This document shows, piece by piece, positions 29,621 through 37,872 of a stretch of 64,000 nucleotides of DNA. Location: positions 1,550,001 to 1,614,000 of the forward strand of contig NZ_CP188040.1 of assembly GCF_049943125.1 (NCBI RefSeq), written 5' to 3'. Both the position numbers and the translations under genes were made by a program. Source of the stretch: JAEXZL01 sp049943125. Its GTDB lineage: Bacteria; Bacillota; Clostridia; Clostridiales; Clostridiaceae. The notes under the pieces are model-generated. The model did not search any database, was not told where the DNA came from, and worked only from the letters and a program-made list of their open reading frames with translations. How positions within the stretch are numbered: the stretch's first letter is position 1; each line of letters begins with the position of its first letter.

Positions 29621-30769
29621 TCAACTCCTTAGTAGATTATTCAATGCACTTAAAGTAAGCTCTATATCCTTCTCTGTATTGAAGTAGCCTAAGCTGAATC
29701 TTAAGGTGCCTGAGGGGTAGGTGCCTATGGTTTTATGAGCTAGTGGGGCACAATGTAAGCCTACGCGAGTCATAATATTATATTCAGTATCTAATAAATA
29801 GCCAATTTCAGATATTTCTCTTCCATCAAAAGTCATAGAAACTACCCCAGTGTTTACAGAGCTTTCATGACAAAATAAATTAATTCTATCAATTTCTTTT
29901 AACCCATTGATAAATTTATTGGTGAGTTCTGACTTTTTATGCCGAATAGCTTCTGTCCCAGTTTTCATAACAAAGTCAATTCCAGCATGTAGTCCAAAGA
30001 GTCCAGGTCCGTTGAGGGTTCCACTCTCAAATTTATCTGGAAGAAAGTCTGGTTGAAGGGTGCTAGAGGACAGGCTTCCTGTTCCCCCAAGAATAGTAGA
30101 GCTAGCGATGTTATTAAGAGCATCATCTATGAGAAATCCACCAGTTCCCTGTGGTCCCATTAAACCTTTGTGTCCGGTAAAGGCTATAGCATTTGCCCCT
30201 AAGGCCTTGAAATCAACAGGAAGAATACCAGCTGTTTGAGCCGAATCGATAATAAAATATATATTATTACATTTACATAATTTACCAATATCCTTTAAAG
30301 GCTGAACAGTACCAGTGACATTAGAGCCATGGGATAAAATGATTAGCTTTGTTCTTGGATTTATGTATGATTTTAATAGCTCTGTGGAAACTAGACCATT
30401 ATCATCTGCTGGGACTATGTCCAGCTCTATACCTAATTTATCCTTAGCTGCTATAAGCGGCCTCAGTACAGAATTATGTTCCATTGAGGAAGTTATTACA
30501 TGCCAGCCAGGCTTAAGGATACCCTGCAGAAGAATATTTAGGGAGTAGGTTATATTGGGGGTGAAAATTACATGATCAGGCTTATCAAAGTTAAAAAGCT
30601 TGCAGAGGAGCTCACGGCAGTTATATATCCTCCTGCTTGTCTCTAATGAAGAATAATAGCTTCCTCTACCAGAGTTACTACCAATATTATTCATAAAATC
30701 TACCATTGCTTTTGTAACAGCTGGTGGTTTCGGAAAAGAGGTAGCACCATTATCTAGATAAATTTTCAA
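29621..30769 (-). CDS. Cysteine desulfurase family protein (class V aminotransferase)
   Basis: From a TTG at 30769, seven bases behind GGAGG, the protein has 382 residues starting LKIYLDNGATSFPKPPAV. PLP-enzyme landmarks are ITSSMEHNSVLRPL (His near 98), IIDSAQTAGILPVDFK, and the lysine in AFTGHKGLMGPQGTGGF. The active-site cysteine region near the end reads VGLHCAPLAHKTIGT. Such enzymes release sulfur from cysteine. The divergent DUF3343 gene, a possible sulfur or selenium carrier, is a common neighbour. The start is inferred from the ribosome-binding site. Confidence 0.88.
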   Translation of the reverse strand: MKIYLDNGATSFPKPPAVTKAMVDFMNNIGSNSGRGSYYSSLETSRRIYNCRELLCKLFNFDKPDHVIFTPNITYSLNILLQGILKPGWHVITSSMEHNSVLRPLIAAKDKLGIELDIVPADDNGLVSTELLKSYINPRTKLIILSHGSNVTGTVQPLKDIGKLCKCNNIYFIIDSAQTAGILPVDFKALGANAIAFTGHKGLMGPQGTGGFLIDDALNNIASSTILGGTGSLSSSTLQPDFLPDKFESGTLNGPGLFGLHAGIDFVMKTGTEAIRHKKSELTNKFINGLKEIDRINLFCHESSVNTGVVSMTFDGREISEIGYLLDTEYNIMTRVGLHCAPLAHKTIGTYPSGTLRFSLGYFNTEKDIELTLSALNNLLRS

Positions 30770-30956
30770 GTTAAAACCTCCAAATGACATTATTTTCATT
30801 AATTATATTATACTATTGTGAATCTAAGATAAATAGATGGTATTTCACAAGTAAAAAATATTTAAACTTTATACTATCTAAGGGAAAATTGATAATATAT
30901 ACTTATAATAGAATATAACCAGTATTAAGCTAATTAAACAGATGGAGGATACATCA

Positions 30957-31205
30957 ATGGAAAATTACTACATAATAGTTTTCACGAATACCCATAATGC
31001 CATAGAGGCAGAAAGGGCTATTAAAGGAGAAGGGTTTCCAATCGGTATAATGCCTACTCCTTCACATATAACACAAAGCTGTGGTATAAGTATTAGATTT
31101 AGAGAAGAAAACTTACCTTCCATAAAAAGGTTAATAGAGGAAGATAAGATTCATATAAAGCATATATATCATAAAACAGAGATTGGTTTTCAAGAAGTAT
31201 TATAG
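30957..31205 (+). CDS. DUF3343 family protein (putative Se/S carrier-like)
   Basis: The ATG at 30957 follows GATGGAGG and gives 82 residues beginning MENYYIIVFTNTHNAIEAERA. An in-frame ATG at 30942 lacks a site. The PTPSHITQSCGISIRF segment with a single cysteine is typical of DUF3343, which is proposed to carry sulfur or selenium. It diverges from the cysteine desulfurase, which supports a link to sulfur chemistry. The function is unproven. Confidence 0.85.
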   Translation: MENYYIIVFTNTHNAIEAERAIKGEGFPIGIMPTPSHITQSCGISIRFREENLPSIKRLIEEDKIHIKHIYHKTEIGFQEVL

Positions 31206-31280
31206 AGAAATTAAAAACTGTAATAGGATTATTGTTGATATCTAGAATTATATAAAGCTATTTAAAGGATGGGGTGAAAA

Positions 31281-32168
31281 ATGTTAGCTAATATGTTAGC
31301 TTCAAGCACAGGAAAGAGATATTTAGAAATTTTTGGCTTGGAGGTTATAAATAGTGATATGCTAATAAGCTGGGGAAAAACAGTATTAAAAATAATAATT
31401 ATAGGGATAATAATGATCTTTGTAATTAAAATTGGAAATAAGCTAATAGACAAAGTTGTGAAGAAACAGGTGGAAAGCAGGGGGAGATTCAGCTTAGATA
31501 GTAAAAAAGCCTATACCTTTGGTAGTATTCTGAAGAGTATTTTAAGATATGCTACTTATTTTTTTGGTATAACAGCCATACTCTCTATGATATTTGGACC
31601 TATAAGCATAACAATAGCTAGTATTGGTGGTGTTGCTATAGGTTTAGGATCTCAGTCACTGGTTAAAGATATAATAAATGGCTTATTTATATTATTTGAA
31701 AATCAGTTTTCAGTGGGAGACTATATTATTGTAGGAAGCTACAGGGGTATAGTAGAGGATATAGGCCTAAGAACTACATTGCTTAAGGACTTTAATGGTG
31801 ATATCCATATAATACCTAATAGCGCTATTGCAGAAGTGACTAACAAATCTGTAGCAGATTCAAGAATGCAGGTAGATGTTCAGATTGCATATGAAGAGGA
31901 TGCAGAAAGAGCAATGAAAATTATTGATAGTGTTTGTGAGGAGTTTTCTAAGAATAAGGAAGAGATAGTAGAGCCTCCTAAGGTGGTTGGCTTAACCAGT
32001 CTTAATGAGTTTTGTGCTACTATTAGGGTATTAGGAAAGTCTAGGCCAATGATGAACTGGGCATTGGAAAATGAGCTAAGAATGCTTATAAAAAATGAGT
32101 TGAAGGTTAAGGGAGTAGAAGTGCCTTACACAAAAACCAGGATAATTGGGGAAGAGTCAGTTAAATAA
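31281..32168 (+). CDS. mscS: Small-conductance mechanosensitive channel (MscS family)
   Basis: The 295-residue protein has three hydrophobic segments (about 30-55, 80-105, 112-135). The pore-lining helix reads IGGVAIGLGSQSLVKDIINGLFILFENQFSVGDYI, followed by a beta domain (GIVEDIGLRTTLLKDFNGDIHIIPNSAI), all hallmarks of MscS. It opens under membrane tension to release solutes during osmotic downshock. AGGATGGGGTG lies ahead of the ATG. DUF951 follows after 14 bases in the same direction. Confidence 0.94.
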   Translation: MLANMLASSTGKRYLEIFGLEVINSDMLISWGKTVLKIIIIGIIMIFVIKIGNKLIDKVVKKQVESRGRFSLDSKKAYTFGSILKSILRYATYFFGITAILSMIFGPISITIASIGGVAIGLGSQSLVKDIINGLFILFENQFSVGDYIIVGSYRGIVEDIGLRTTLLKDFNGDIHIIPNSAIAEVTNKSVADSRMQVDVQIAYEEDAERAMKIIDSVCEEFSKNKEEIVEPPKVVGLTSLNEFCATIRVLGKSRPMMNWALENELRMLIKNELKVKGVEVPYTKTRIIGEESVK

Positions 32169-32182
32169 AGGAGGAACAGTAT

Positions 32183-32374
32183 TTGGATAAGAATTTTGAT
32201 ATCGGTGATGTGGTACAGATGAAAAAGCAGCATCCTTGTGGCACAGATAAATGGGAAATAATAAGAGTTGGAGCAGATATAAAAATAAAGTGCACTGGCT
32301 GTGGAAGGATAGTAATGCTTCCTAGGAGCAAGTTTGAAAAGGATATGAAGAAGGTTGTCACAGAAGCCTTATAG
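32183..32374 (+). CDS. DUF951 domain protein
   Basis: This 63-residue protein starts with TTG at 32183, behind AAAGGAGG. The motif FDIGDVVQMKKQHPCGTDKWEIIRVGADIKIKCTGCGR, with three cysteines, is characteristic of DUF951, a small family found near rpsF in Firmicutes. The cysteines could bind metal. The function is unknown. It is probably cotranscribed with mscS. Confidence 0.9.
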   Translation: MDKNFDIGDVVQMKKQHPCGTDKWEIIRVGADIKIKCTGCGRIVMLPRSKFEKDMKKVVTEAL

Positions 32375-32465
32375 GATAATTAGAATAGTAGAAAAGCCTG
32401 GTATAGCAGATATATTCAAAATTCTAGCTATCAAGGATACACAAAAGATCTTAGTTGAAAAACAC

Positions 32466-32494
32466 TTGCAATGAAAGAAAATAAATGATATAAT
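32466..32494 (+). promoter_or_regulatory. rpsF operon promoter
   Basis: TTGCAA (32466-32471) and TATAAT (32489-32494) are separated by 17 bases, 63 bases ahead of rpsF. Confidence 0.8.
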
Positions 32495-32506
32495 TTCATG
32501 ATGTAA

Positions 32507-32544
32507 TCCCTGCTGTGAAAATCACAGCCGTTAGTCCAGAGGGA
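32507..32544 (+). promoter_or_regulatory. S6:S18 ribosomal leader motif
   Basis: In the rpsF leader an outer helix TCCCT/AGGGA encloses a hairpin GCTGTGA/TCACAGC. An asymmetric bulge contains CCG followed by TTAGTCCAG. This matches the autoregulatory leader known for rpsF operons, to which the S6:S18 complex binds through a CCG resembling its 16S site. The outer helix ends at the rpsF ribosome-binding site, so binding would repress translation. Confidence 0.75.
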
Positions 32545-32557
32545 GGAGGTGGAATAG

Positions 32558-32845
32558 ATGAGAAAGTATGAAACTATATTCATAGCACACCCATCTTTAG
32601 ATGATGAAGCTGTTAAGGCTTTAACTGAAAAGTTTAAGGGTGTTATTGAAAATGGTGGTGGAACTATTGACAATGTTGATGTTTGGGGTAAGAGAAAGTT
32701 AGCTTACGAAATCAGCAAGGTTAATGATGGGTTCTACACTCTTATAAACTTCAGCGCAACTCCAGAATTACCAAGAGAGTTAGACAGAGTTTTCAGAATC
32801 ACTGATGGTGTTATAAGACATATCATTATTAAAGAAGAGAAATAA
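32558..32845 (+). CDS. rpsF: Ribosomal protein S6
   Basis: This 95-residue protein begins MRKYETIFIAHPSLDDEAVKALTEKF and has DVWGKRKLAYEISKVNDGFYTLINF, the S6 signature. It binds 16S rRNA as a heterodimer with S18, encoded two genes downstream. A GGGAGGAGGTGG Shine-Dalgarno precedes the ATG. The operon rpsF-ssb-rpsR follows its own promoter and leader motif. Confidence 0.97.
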   Translation: MRKYETIFIAHPSLDDEAVKALTEKFKGVIENGGGTIDNVDVWGKRKLAYEISKVNDGFYTLINFSATPELPRELDRVFRITDGVIRHIIIKEEK

Positions 32846-32857
32846 GGGGGTTCTTAA

Positions 32858-33325
32858 ATGAACAAGGTTGTACTTATAGGTAGACTAACAAAAGACCCTG
32901 AACTTCGATTTGCTGCAGGTAGTGGTACTGCTGTTACTAATTTTACCTTAGCTGTGAACAGACCAAGAGGAAAAGATGGCCAGACTTCAGCAGATTTTAT
33001 CAATTGCGTAGCATTTGGTAAAACTGGCGAAACTATAGCACAGTACTTAACTAAGGGAAGACAGCTTGCTGTTTTCGGAAATATAAGAACAGGTAGCTAT
33101 GAGGCTCAGGATGGAACAAAGAGATATACTACAGATGTATATGTAGAAGGCTTTGATTTCATTGATTCTGGTAATTCAGAGCGTGGTGGAATGAATAGAA
33201 GCAGTAGCAACAATAACAATAGCTTCGGAAACTCCGATTTTAATAGTGGTGCCGATAGCTTTGGCAGCAGCTCTTATAATAATGACGATATGACGCCAAT
33301 CGATGATGGAGATATACCATTCTAA
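32858..33325 (+). CDS. ssb: Single-stranded DNA-binding protein
   Basis: The 155-residue SSB has an OB-fold (MNKVVLIGRLTKDPELRFAAGSGTAV to about 110), a flexible Asn/Ser/Gly-rich linker (NRSSSNNNNSFGNSDFNSG), and the acidic tip DDGDIPF that recruits repair and replication partners. It coats single-stranded DNA during replication. Placement between rpsF and rpsR is standard for the essential copy. Confidence 0.97.
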   Translation: MNKVVLIGRLTKDPELRFAAGSGTAVTNFTLAVNRPRGKDGQTSADFINCVAFGKTGETIAQYLTKGRQLAVFGNIRTGSYEAQDGTKRYTTDVYVEGFDFIDSGNSERGGMNRSSSNNNNSFGNSDFNSGADSFGSSSYNNDDMTPIDDGDIPF

Positions 33326-33352
33326 TTCTAAAATAGTAAGGAGGTAAGAAGG

Positions 33353-33610
33353 ATGAGCGAAAAGAGAGAGCCTAGAAGAGGCAACGGAAGAGGCCCAAGA
33401 AGAGCTAAGAGAAAAGTTTGCGCTTTTTGTGTAGATAAGGCTACTAGCATTGATTATAAAGATATCGGAAAGCTAAGAAAGTATGTTACTGAAAGAGGTA
33501 AGATTCTTCCAAGAAGAATTTCCGGAACTTGCGCTAAGCATCAGAGACAGTTAACTGAATCTGTTAAGAGAGCAAGAAACATAGCTTTATTACCTTTCAC
33601 AACAGAGTAA
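33353..33610 (+). CDS. rpsR: Ribosomal protein S18
   Basis: The 85-residue S18 has a basic N-terminal extension (EKREPRRGNGRGPRRAKRK), CAFC, then DYKDIGKLRKYVTERGKILPRRISGTCAKHQRQLTESVKRARNIALLPF, the standard S18 core. CAFC with the later CAKH may form a zinc site. It ends the rpsF-ssb-rpsR operon 15 bases before a terminator. Confidence 0.97.
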   Translation: MSEKREPRRGNGRGPRRAKRKVCAFCVDKATSIDYKDIGKLRKYVTERGKILPRRISGTCAKHQRQLTESVKRARNIALLPFTTE

Positions 33611-33624
33611 GATAATAACGATAA

Positions 33625-33657
33625 GGGACACTTGGCAATCAAGTGCCCTTTTTTGTT
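33625..33657 (+). terminator. Terminator after rpsR
   Basis: The stem AAGGGACACTTG / CAAGTGCCCTT, with loop GCAAT and one A-C mismatch, is followed by six T. Confidence 0.88.
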
Positions 33658-33879
33658 CACTTAGAAATTATATTATCTTTACAAAAGAGCTATCTTAGGG
33701 GAAAGATTAGTTGCATAAATATTGAAAAAAAACTACAATTAGAGTATACGTCCTAATAAACTTCAGAGCACCTTTATACTATAGTTAGATAATTTAGATG
33801 TCCTATACTTTGTATAACCTATACTGCCATTTAGGATTAAAAACATTATAATAATATTTTTATGGTATAAGGAGGAGCT

Positions 33880-34197
33880 ATGAGTAAGGAAAATTTTAAT
33901 ATTATGTCTGATGTGAAGATAATTGAAGATTTAAAAGCACAGCTCATTTGTGTTGTTGGAGAGTTTTTTATGCTGCTTACTAAAGGAAGTAAGGTAGCGC
34001 AGGAAGCAGTACTAGAATGTATTTCCGGGGCAATAATTATACTGTATCTTCTGGCAGATAAGCATGGATATTCTCACTCTTCAGTAGATGAAACTATTCA
34101 AAAGAAGCTGAAGCTTGGAATCATAGAGGAAGATTATATAGAAAAGGAAGGAAGAAATTTATCGAGGTTATATAATCATTTTAAGGGGAAAAACTAA
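33880..34197 (+). CDS. MazG-like family protein
   Basis: This 105-residue protein reads DVKIIEDLKAQLICVVGEFFMLLTKGSKVAQEAVLECISGAIIILYLLADKHGYS. It resembles the all-helical MazG-like nucleotide pyrophosphohydrolase fold of a small clostridial family. The canonical EExxE metal motif of MazG is not clear here, so catalysis is uncertain. An AAGGAGGAG Shine-Dalgarno precedes the ATG. It stands alone between rpsR and a purine-rich tandem repeat. Confidence 0.65.
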   Translation: MSKENFNIMSDVKIIEDLKAQLICVVGEFFMLLTKGSKVAQEAVLECISGAIIILYLLADKHGYSHSSVDETIQKKLKLGIIEEDYIEKEGRNLSRLYNHFKGKN

Positions 34198-34206
34198 GTT
34201 AAGAGC

Positions 34207-34386
34207 AGAGAAGAGAGAATAGAGAATAGAGCAAAAGATAGGAGCAGGTAAGAGGTAAGAAGTAAAAGATAAAAGAGAAGAGAGAATAGAGAATAGAGCA
34301 AAAGATAAGAGCAACTAAGAGGTAAGAAGTAAAAGATAAAAGAGAAGAGAGAATAGAGAATAGAGCAAAAGATAAGAGATAAAGGA
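34207..34386. repeat. 67-bp tandem repeat, purine-rich, about 2.7 copies
   Basis: The word AGAGAAGAGAGAATAGAG recurs at 34207, 34274 and 34341, a period of 67 bases, and the copies are nearly identical. The plus strand is almost free of C. No frame, hairpin or palindrome explains it. It lies in the leader of the downstream DUF2232 gene. Confidence 0.9.
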
Positions 34387-34428
34387 TTTTAGATTTTAAA
34401 TTGAGTTAACTTGGGAGAAAATAAAGGT

Positions 34429-35427
34429 ATGCAGAATAGTAAAAGCGCTAAACCAGTAGTTGAAGCAGGGATTTTATCGGCAATAATTGTAGTTTTAATG
34501 ATTGTAAATTTTACTTTTCCTGTCTTGGGGACTGTAAGTATGTTTATACTACCTATCCCCATGACTATATTAACAGTGAAGCATGATGTGAAAATAGCTT
34601 TTGTTGCTTTGCTGGCCAGTACTATTTTAGGATCTGTTTTAATTGGGCCCCTGGCAGCTGGTTCTACTTTACTTTTATATGGACCTATAGGTATAACCTT
34701 GGGTTATTGTGTTAAAAGAGGAGTAGAGGCTGCATCTTCAATCCAGCTGACCATTATAGGTGCGCTGGTAGGAATCATTGGTCAAATTTTAATATATGCT
34801 TATTTGATAATGGGAACAAATTTAAAGGGAGCTTTGAGAGGATTTTATGATATTATTATGGAATCCGTATCGATGACAAAAGAAATGTATGAATCTCTAG
34901 GGGTGAGTCTGGAGGGAAATCCTGCTTTTGATATGCTCTCAGCATTTACCTTTGAGGATTTTTTGCTTTTAATCATTCCTGTAACCTTGGTAACTGCAAT
35001 AGTAATGGCTTTTTTAAACTATATAATATCAAGAGATATACTTAGGAGAATGAACATACAACTGAAGCCTTTACCAAGATTCAGTGAATGGTATATAGAC
35101 AATAGATATCTAGCTGGTTTGATAATATTCCTTTGTTTAGGTATTATATTACAGAGGAGTGATATTTATCTAGGGGAATATCTTGAGGTTACGGCAATGT
35201 ATCTTTTGAATTTAGTTTTAACTGTTATTGGTATTAGTGCAGTTTCTTACTTTTTCATGAATAAACTACATGTTTCAAGAATGTTCACTGTAATTATATT
35301 GATTTTTATTTTCAATAGCTTTGGGGCAATATTAATGATTTTTGGCTTTGTAGAAACTATTATGGATGGAAGGGATATAGCACCTGCTAGTTTAAGAAAA
35401 TTAATTACTAGTAAGTTTGAAAAATAA
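34429..35427 (+). CDS. DUF2232 (YybS-like) polytopic membrane protein
   Basis: From the ATG at 34429 (GGGAG 11 bases upstream; an in-frame TTG at 34411 is an alternative) the protein has 332 residues with about eight membrane spans. The segment FTFPVLGTVSMFILPIPMTILTVKHDVKIAFVALLASTILG resembles DUF2232/YybS proteins, which share a fold with ECF transporter S-components. It precedes gdpP and rplI in the same order as yybS-yybT-rplI of Bacillus. The substrate, if any, is unknown. Confidence 0.82.
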   Translation: MQNSKSAKPVVEAGILSAIIVVLMIVNFTFPVLGTVSMFILPIPMTILTVKHDVKIAFVALLASTILGSVLIGPLAAGSTLLLYGPIGITLGYCVKRGVEAASSIQLTIIGALVGIIGQILIYAYLIMGTNLKGALRGFYDIIMESVSMTKEMYESLGVSLEGNPAFDMLSAFTFEDFLLLIIPVTLVTAIVMAFLNYIISRDILRRMNIQLKPLPRFSEWYIDNRYLAGLIIFLCLGIILQRSDIYLGEYLEVTAMYLLNLVLTVIGISAVSYFFMNKLHVSRMFTVIILIFIFNSFGAILMIFGFVETIMDGRDIAPASLRKLITSKFEK

Positions 35428-35461
35428 TAGCCTCAATATACATATAAGGAAGGCGAAGGAT

Positions 35462-37414
35462 ATGAATAATCGAAATGGTATAATTGCATTAGTACTAATA
35501 GCAATATTATTTTATAGAGGCATTAACTCTACTGCAATAGCAGCTCTTATAGTTCTTATTGTGCTTAATATATATGCTGTTATACAGGATAGAATAAAAA
35601 ATAGGGAAAATAAGCAATATCTCAAGGGGTTATCTAAGGATATGAATGAAGCAGCAGATGAGACATTGCTTAGATATCCATTTCCCCTTCTTATTTTAGA
35701 TATGGAAGGGAATATTTTATGGTATAATACATCATTAAAGGATATATTTCCTGAGGACGTTCCTTTTGGAAATAATATTAGATTTTACGTAAAGGCGATA
35801 AATGTTGAAGATATCTTCAAAAGAAAAATAGAGTTTTACAGAGATGTTATTATAAATAAGAAGCACTACAATATCTATCCTAGAATTATAAAAAGAACTT
35901 CATCAAAAAATAAAGATGAAAAATCTATAATTCTATATTTCCATGATATAAGTAATGTCAAAGATTTAATAGCTACCACTGAGAGTGTTATGCTCATAGA
36001 GGTTGATAATATAACTGAGGTAGTTAAAAGTACAGAAAATGATAATGCTCCTTTATTAATAGCAGAGATTGAGAGAACAATAAATAATTATGCTACCAAT
36101 TTGAACGCTATGATAAAAAAGTATGATTCTAATAAGTATGTATTATCTATCCAGGATATATTGATTAATGGTCAAATAAATAAAAAGTTTGATATCTTAG
36201 ATACAGTAAGAGAGATAAACCTTGGGAATAAGTATGATGTTACTTTAAGCATAGGTGTAGGAAGAGGAGGAGCAAGTCCTAGGGAAAACTATAAATATGC
36301 TAACATGGCTATAGAGCTTGCTTTAGGCCGTGGAGGAGATCAGGCGGTTATAAAGTCTGGTGACAAGGTATCCTTCTTTGGTGGTAATACCAAGGAGGTT
36401 GAAAAGAGAACCAGAGTAAGAGCCAGGGTTGTTGCCCATGCCTTAAAGGATTTAGTTAATGAAAGTGATAAAATATATATCATGGGTCATCGCAATCCTG
36501 ATATGGATTGCATAGGTTCTGCCATTGGAATTGCCAGTGCCATAAAGCAACTGAATAAAGCCTGCTATGTTATTCTTCCTGAGGACCATAAGGCCGTGGA
36601 CTTTTTTGTTAAAAAGCTCATGGAGGATAAGGATTATGATGGGTTATTTATTACCCCAGATAAGTGTCTCAAGGAATTAGAGGATACTAATCTGCTAATA
36701 ATGGTAGATGTTCACAGTAAGGGCTATGTACAGGATTTGGCGATAGCAGAAAAAGCTAAAAGATTAGTTATAATAGATCATCATAGAAGAAGCCCTGATT
36801 CCATAGAAGGTGCATTGCTTACCTATATAGAGGTTTATGCCTCATCTACCTCAGAGCTTGTAACAGAAATAATACAATATATCTTTGAGAGACCTAAGCT
36901 GAAGCAGATTGAAGCAGAAGGGCTTCTTGCAGGTATAACTATGGACACGAAAAACTTCTATTTTAAAACAGGGGTTCGTACCTTTGAGGCTGCTTCCTTT
37001 TTAAGGCGGCTAGGAGCAGATACCATAGACATAAAGAAAATGTTCAGCGATGATTTTGAAAGCTATGTTAAAAAAGCACAGATAATTACTTCAGCTAAGG
37101 TTGAGAATAATGTAGCCTATGCTATCTGTCCTGAGACTATAAATGATATAGTTCTTGCGGCTCAAAGTGCTGATGAACTTCTAAATATTTCAGGTATTCA
37201 AGCCTCTTTTGTTCTTGTTAAAATAGGAGTGGATATAAACATTAGCGGAAGATCCTTTGGTGATGTTAATGTACAGGTAATTTTAGAGGCTTTAGGTGGG
37301 GGAGGACATATGACCATAGCAGGAGCTAAGCTCTCTGGTATGTCTCCTGAGGAGGCCTTGAAGAAGCTTAAGGATGTAGTTAATAAACATTTAAAGGAAG
37401 GTGAAAAGAAATGA
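35462..37414 (+). CDS. gdpP: Cyclic-di-AMP phosphodiesterase GdpP (DHH family)
   Basis: From the ATG at 35462 the protein has 650 residues; upstream in-frame codons overlap the previous gene and lack a site. Two N-terminal membrane spans are followed by a degenerate PAS region and a degenerate GGDEF domain (VTLSIGVGRGGASPRENYKYANMAIELAL). The DHH domain has GHRNPDMDCIGSAIG (about 342) and DHHRRSP (about 438), and the DHHA1 domain has GGGGHMTIAGA (about 612). It degrades c-di-AMP, which controls potassium and wall homeostasis. Its stop overlaps the rplI start (ATGA). Confidence 0.94.
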   Translation: MNNRNGIIALVLIAILFYRGINSTAIAALIVLIVLNIYAVIQDRIKNRENKQYLKGLSKDMNEAADETLLRYPFPLLILDMEGNILWYNTSLKDIFPEDVPFGNNIRFYVKAINVEDIFKRKIEFYRDVIINKKHYNIYPRIIKRTSSKNKDEKSIILYFHDISNVKDLIATTESVMLIEVDNITEVVKSTENDNAPLLIAEIERTINNYATNLNAMIKKYDSNKYVLSIQDILINGQINKKFDILDTVREINLGNKYDVTLSIGVGRGGASPRENYKYANMAIELALGRGGDQAVIKSGDKVSFFGGNTKEVEKRTRVRARVVAHALKDLVNESDKIYIMGHRNPDMDCIGSAIGIASAIKQLNKACYVILPEDHKAVDFFVKKLMEDKDYDGLFITPDKCLKELEDTNLLIMVDVHSKGYVQDLAIAEKAKRLVIIDHHRRSPDSIEGALLTYIEVYASSTSELVTEIIQYIFERPKLKQIEAEGLLAGITMDTKNFYFKTGVRTFEAASFLRRLGADTIDIKKMFSDDFESYVKKAQIITSAKVENNVAYAICPETINDIVLAAQSADELLNISGIQASFVLVKIGVDINISGRSFGDVNVQVILEALGGGGHMTIAGAKLSGMSPEEALKKLKDVVNKHLKEGEKK

Positions 37415-37857
37415 AAGTGATATTACTTTCTGATGTTAAAAACGTAGGTAAAAAAGGTGAGGTTGTTAATACTTCCGATGGTTATGCAAGAAATTTTCTT
37501 TTTCCTAGAAAGCTAGCACAGGAAGCAACAGCTGAAAACCTTCATATATTGAATGCTAAGAAGGAAACAGAAAGAAGAAAGAAGCTTGCAGAGATTGAAG
37601 AGGCACAAAGAATAGCTGAAAAGCTTAAAAATAAAGAGATAAAGATTACAACAAAAACAGGAGATAATGGAAGGCTCTTTGGAGCAATAACCAGCAAGGA
37701 TGTGGCTGAGCTTATAAATAAGCAGTACGGCACAAAAGTAGATAAAAAGAAGATAGTTATGGATACTTTAAAGCTTGTAGGAAGCTATGATATAGAAGTT
37801 AAAATTTATCCTGAGGTATCTACTAAAATGAAGGTGGTTATTGCCGCAGAGCAATAA
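37411..37857 (+). CDS. rplI: Ribosomal protein L9
   Basis: The 148-residue L9 begins MKVILLSDVKNVGKKGEVVNTSDGYARNFLFPRKLA, the signature N-domain. It has the long connecting helix (about 40-75) and a C-domain with TKTGDNGRLFGAITSKDVAELI. It binds domain V of 23S rRNA. Its start overlaps the gdpP stop by four bases, so translation is coupled. Gene order yybS-gdpP-rplI-lonC-dnaB is usual in clostridia. Confidence 0.97.
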   Translation: MKVILLSDVKNVGKKGEVVNTSDGYARNFLFPRKLAQEATAENLHILNAKKETERRKKLAEIEEAQRIAEKLKNKEIKITTKTGDNGRLFGAITSKDVAELINKQYGTKVDKKKIVMDTLKLVGSYDIEVKIYPEVSTKMKVVIAAEQ

Positions 37858-37872
37858 GGAGGATAAATAGTT

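Noticed and set aside
34207..34386. CRISPR-like array
   Set aside because: The 67-bp units are contiguous with no unique spacers and no palindromic repeat, and no cas genes are nearby. The ATACAG tract at 41839-41886 is also a simple repeat.
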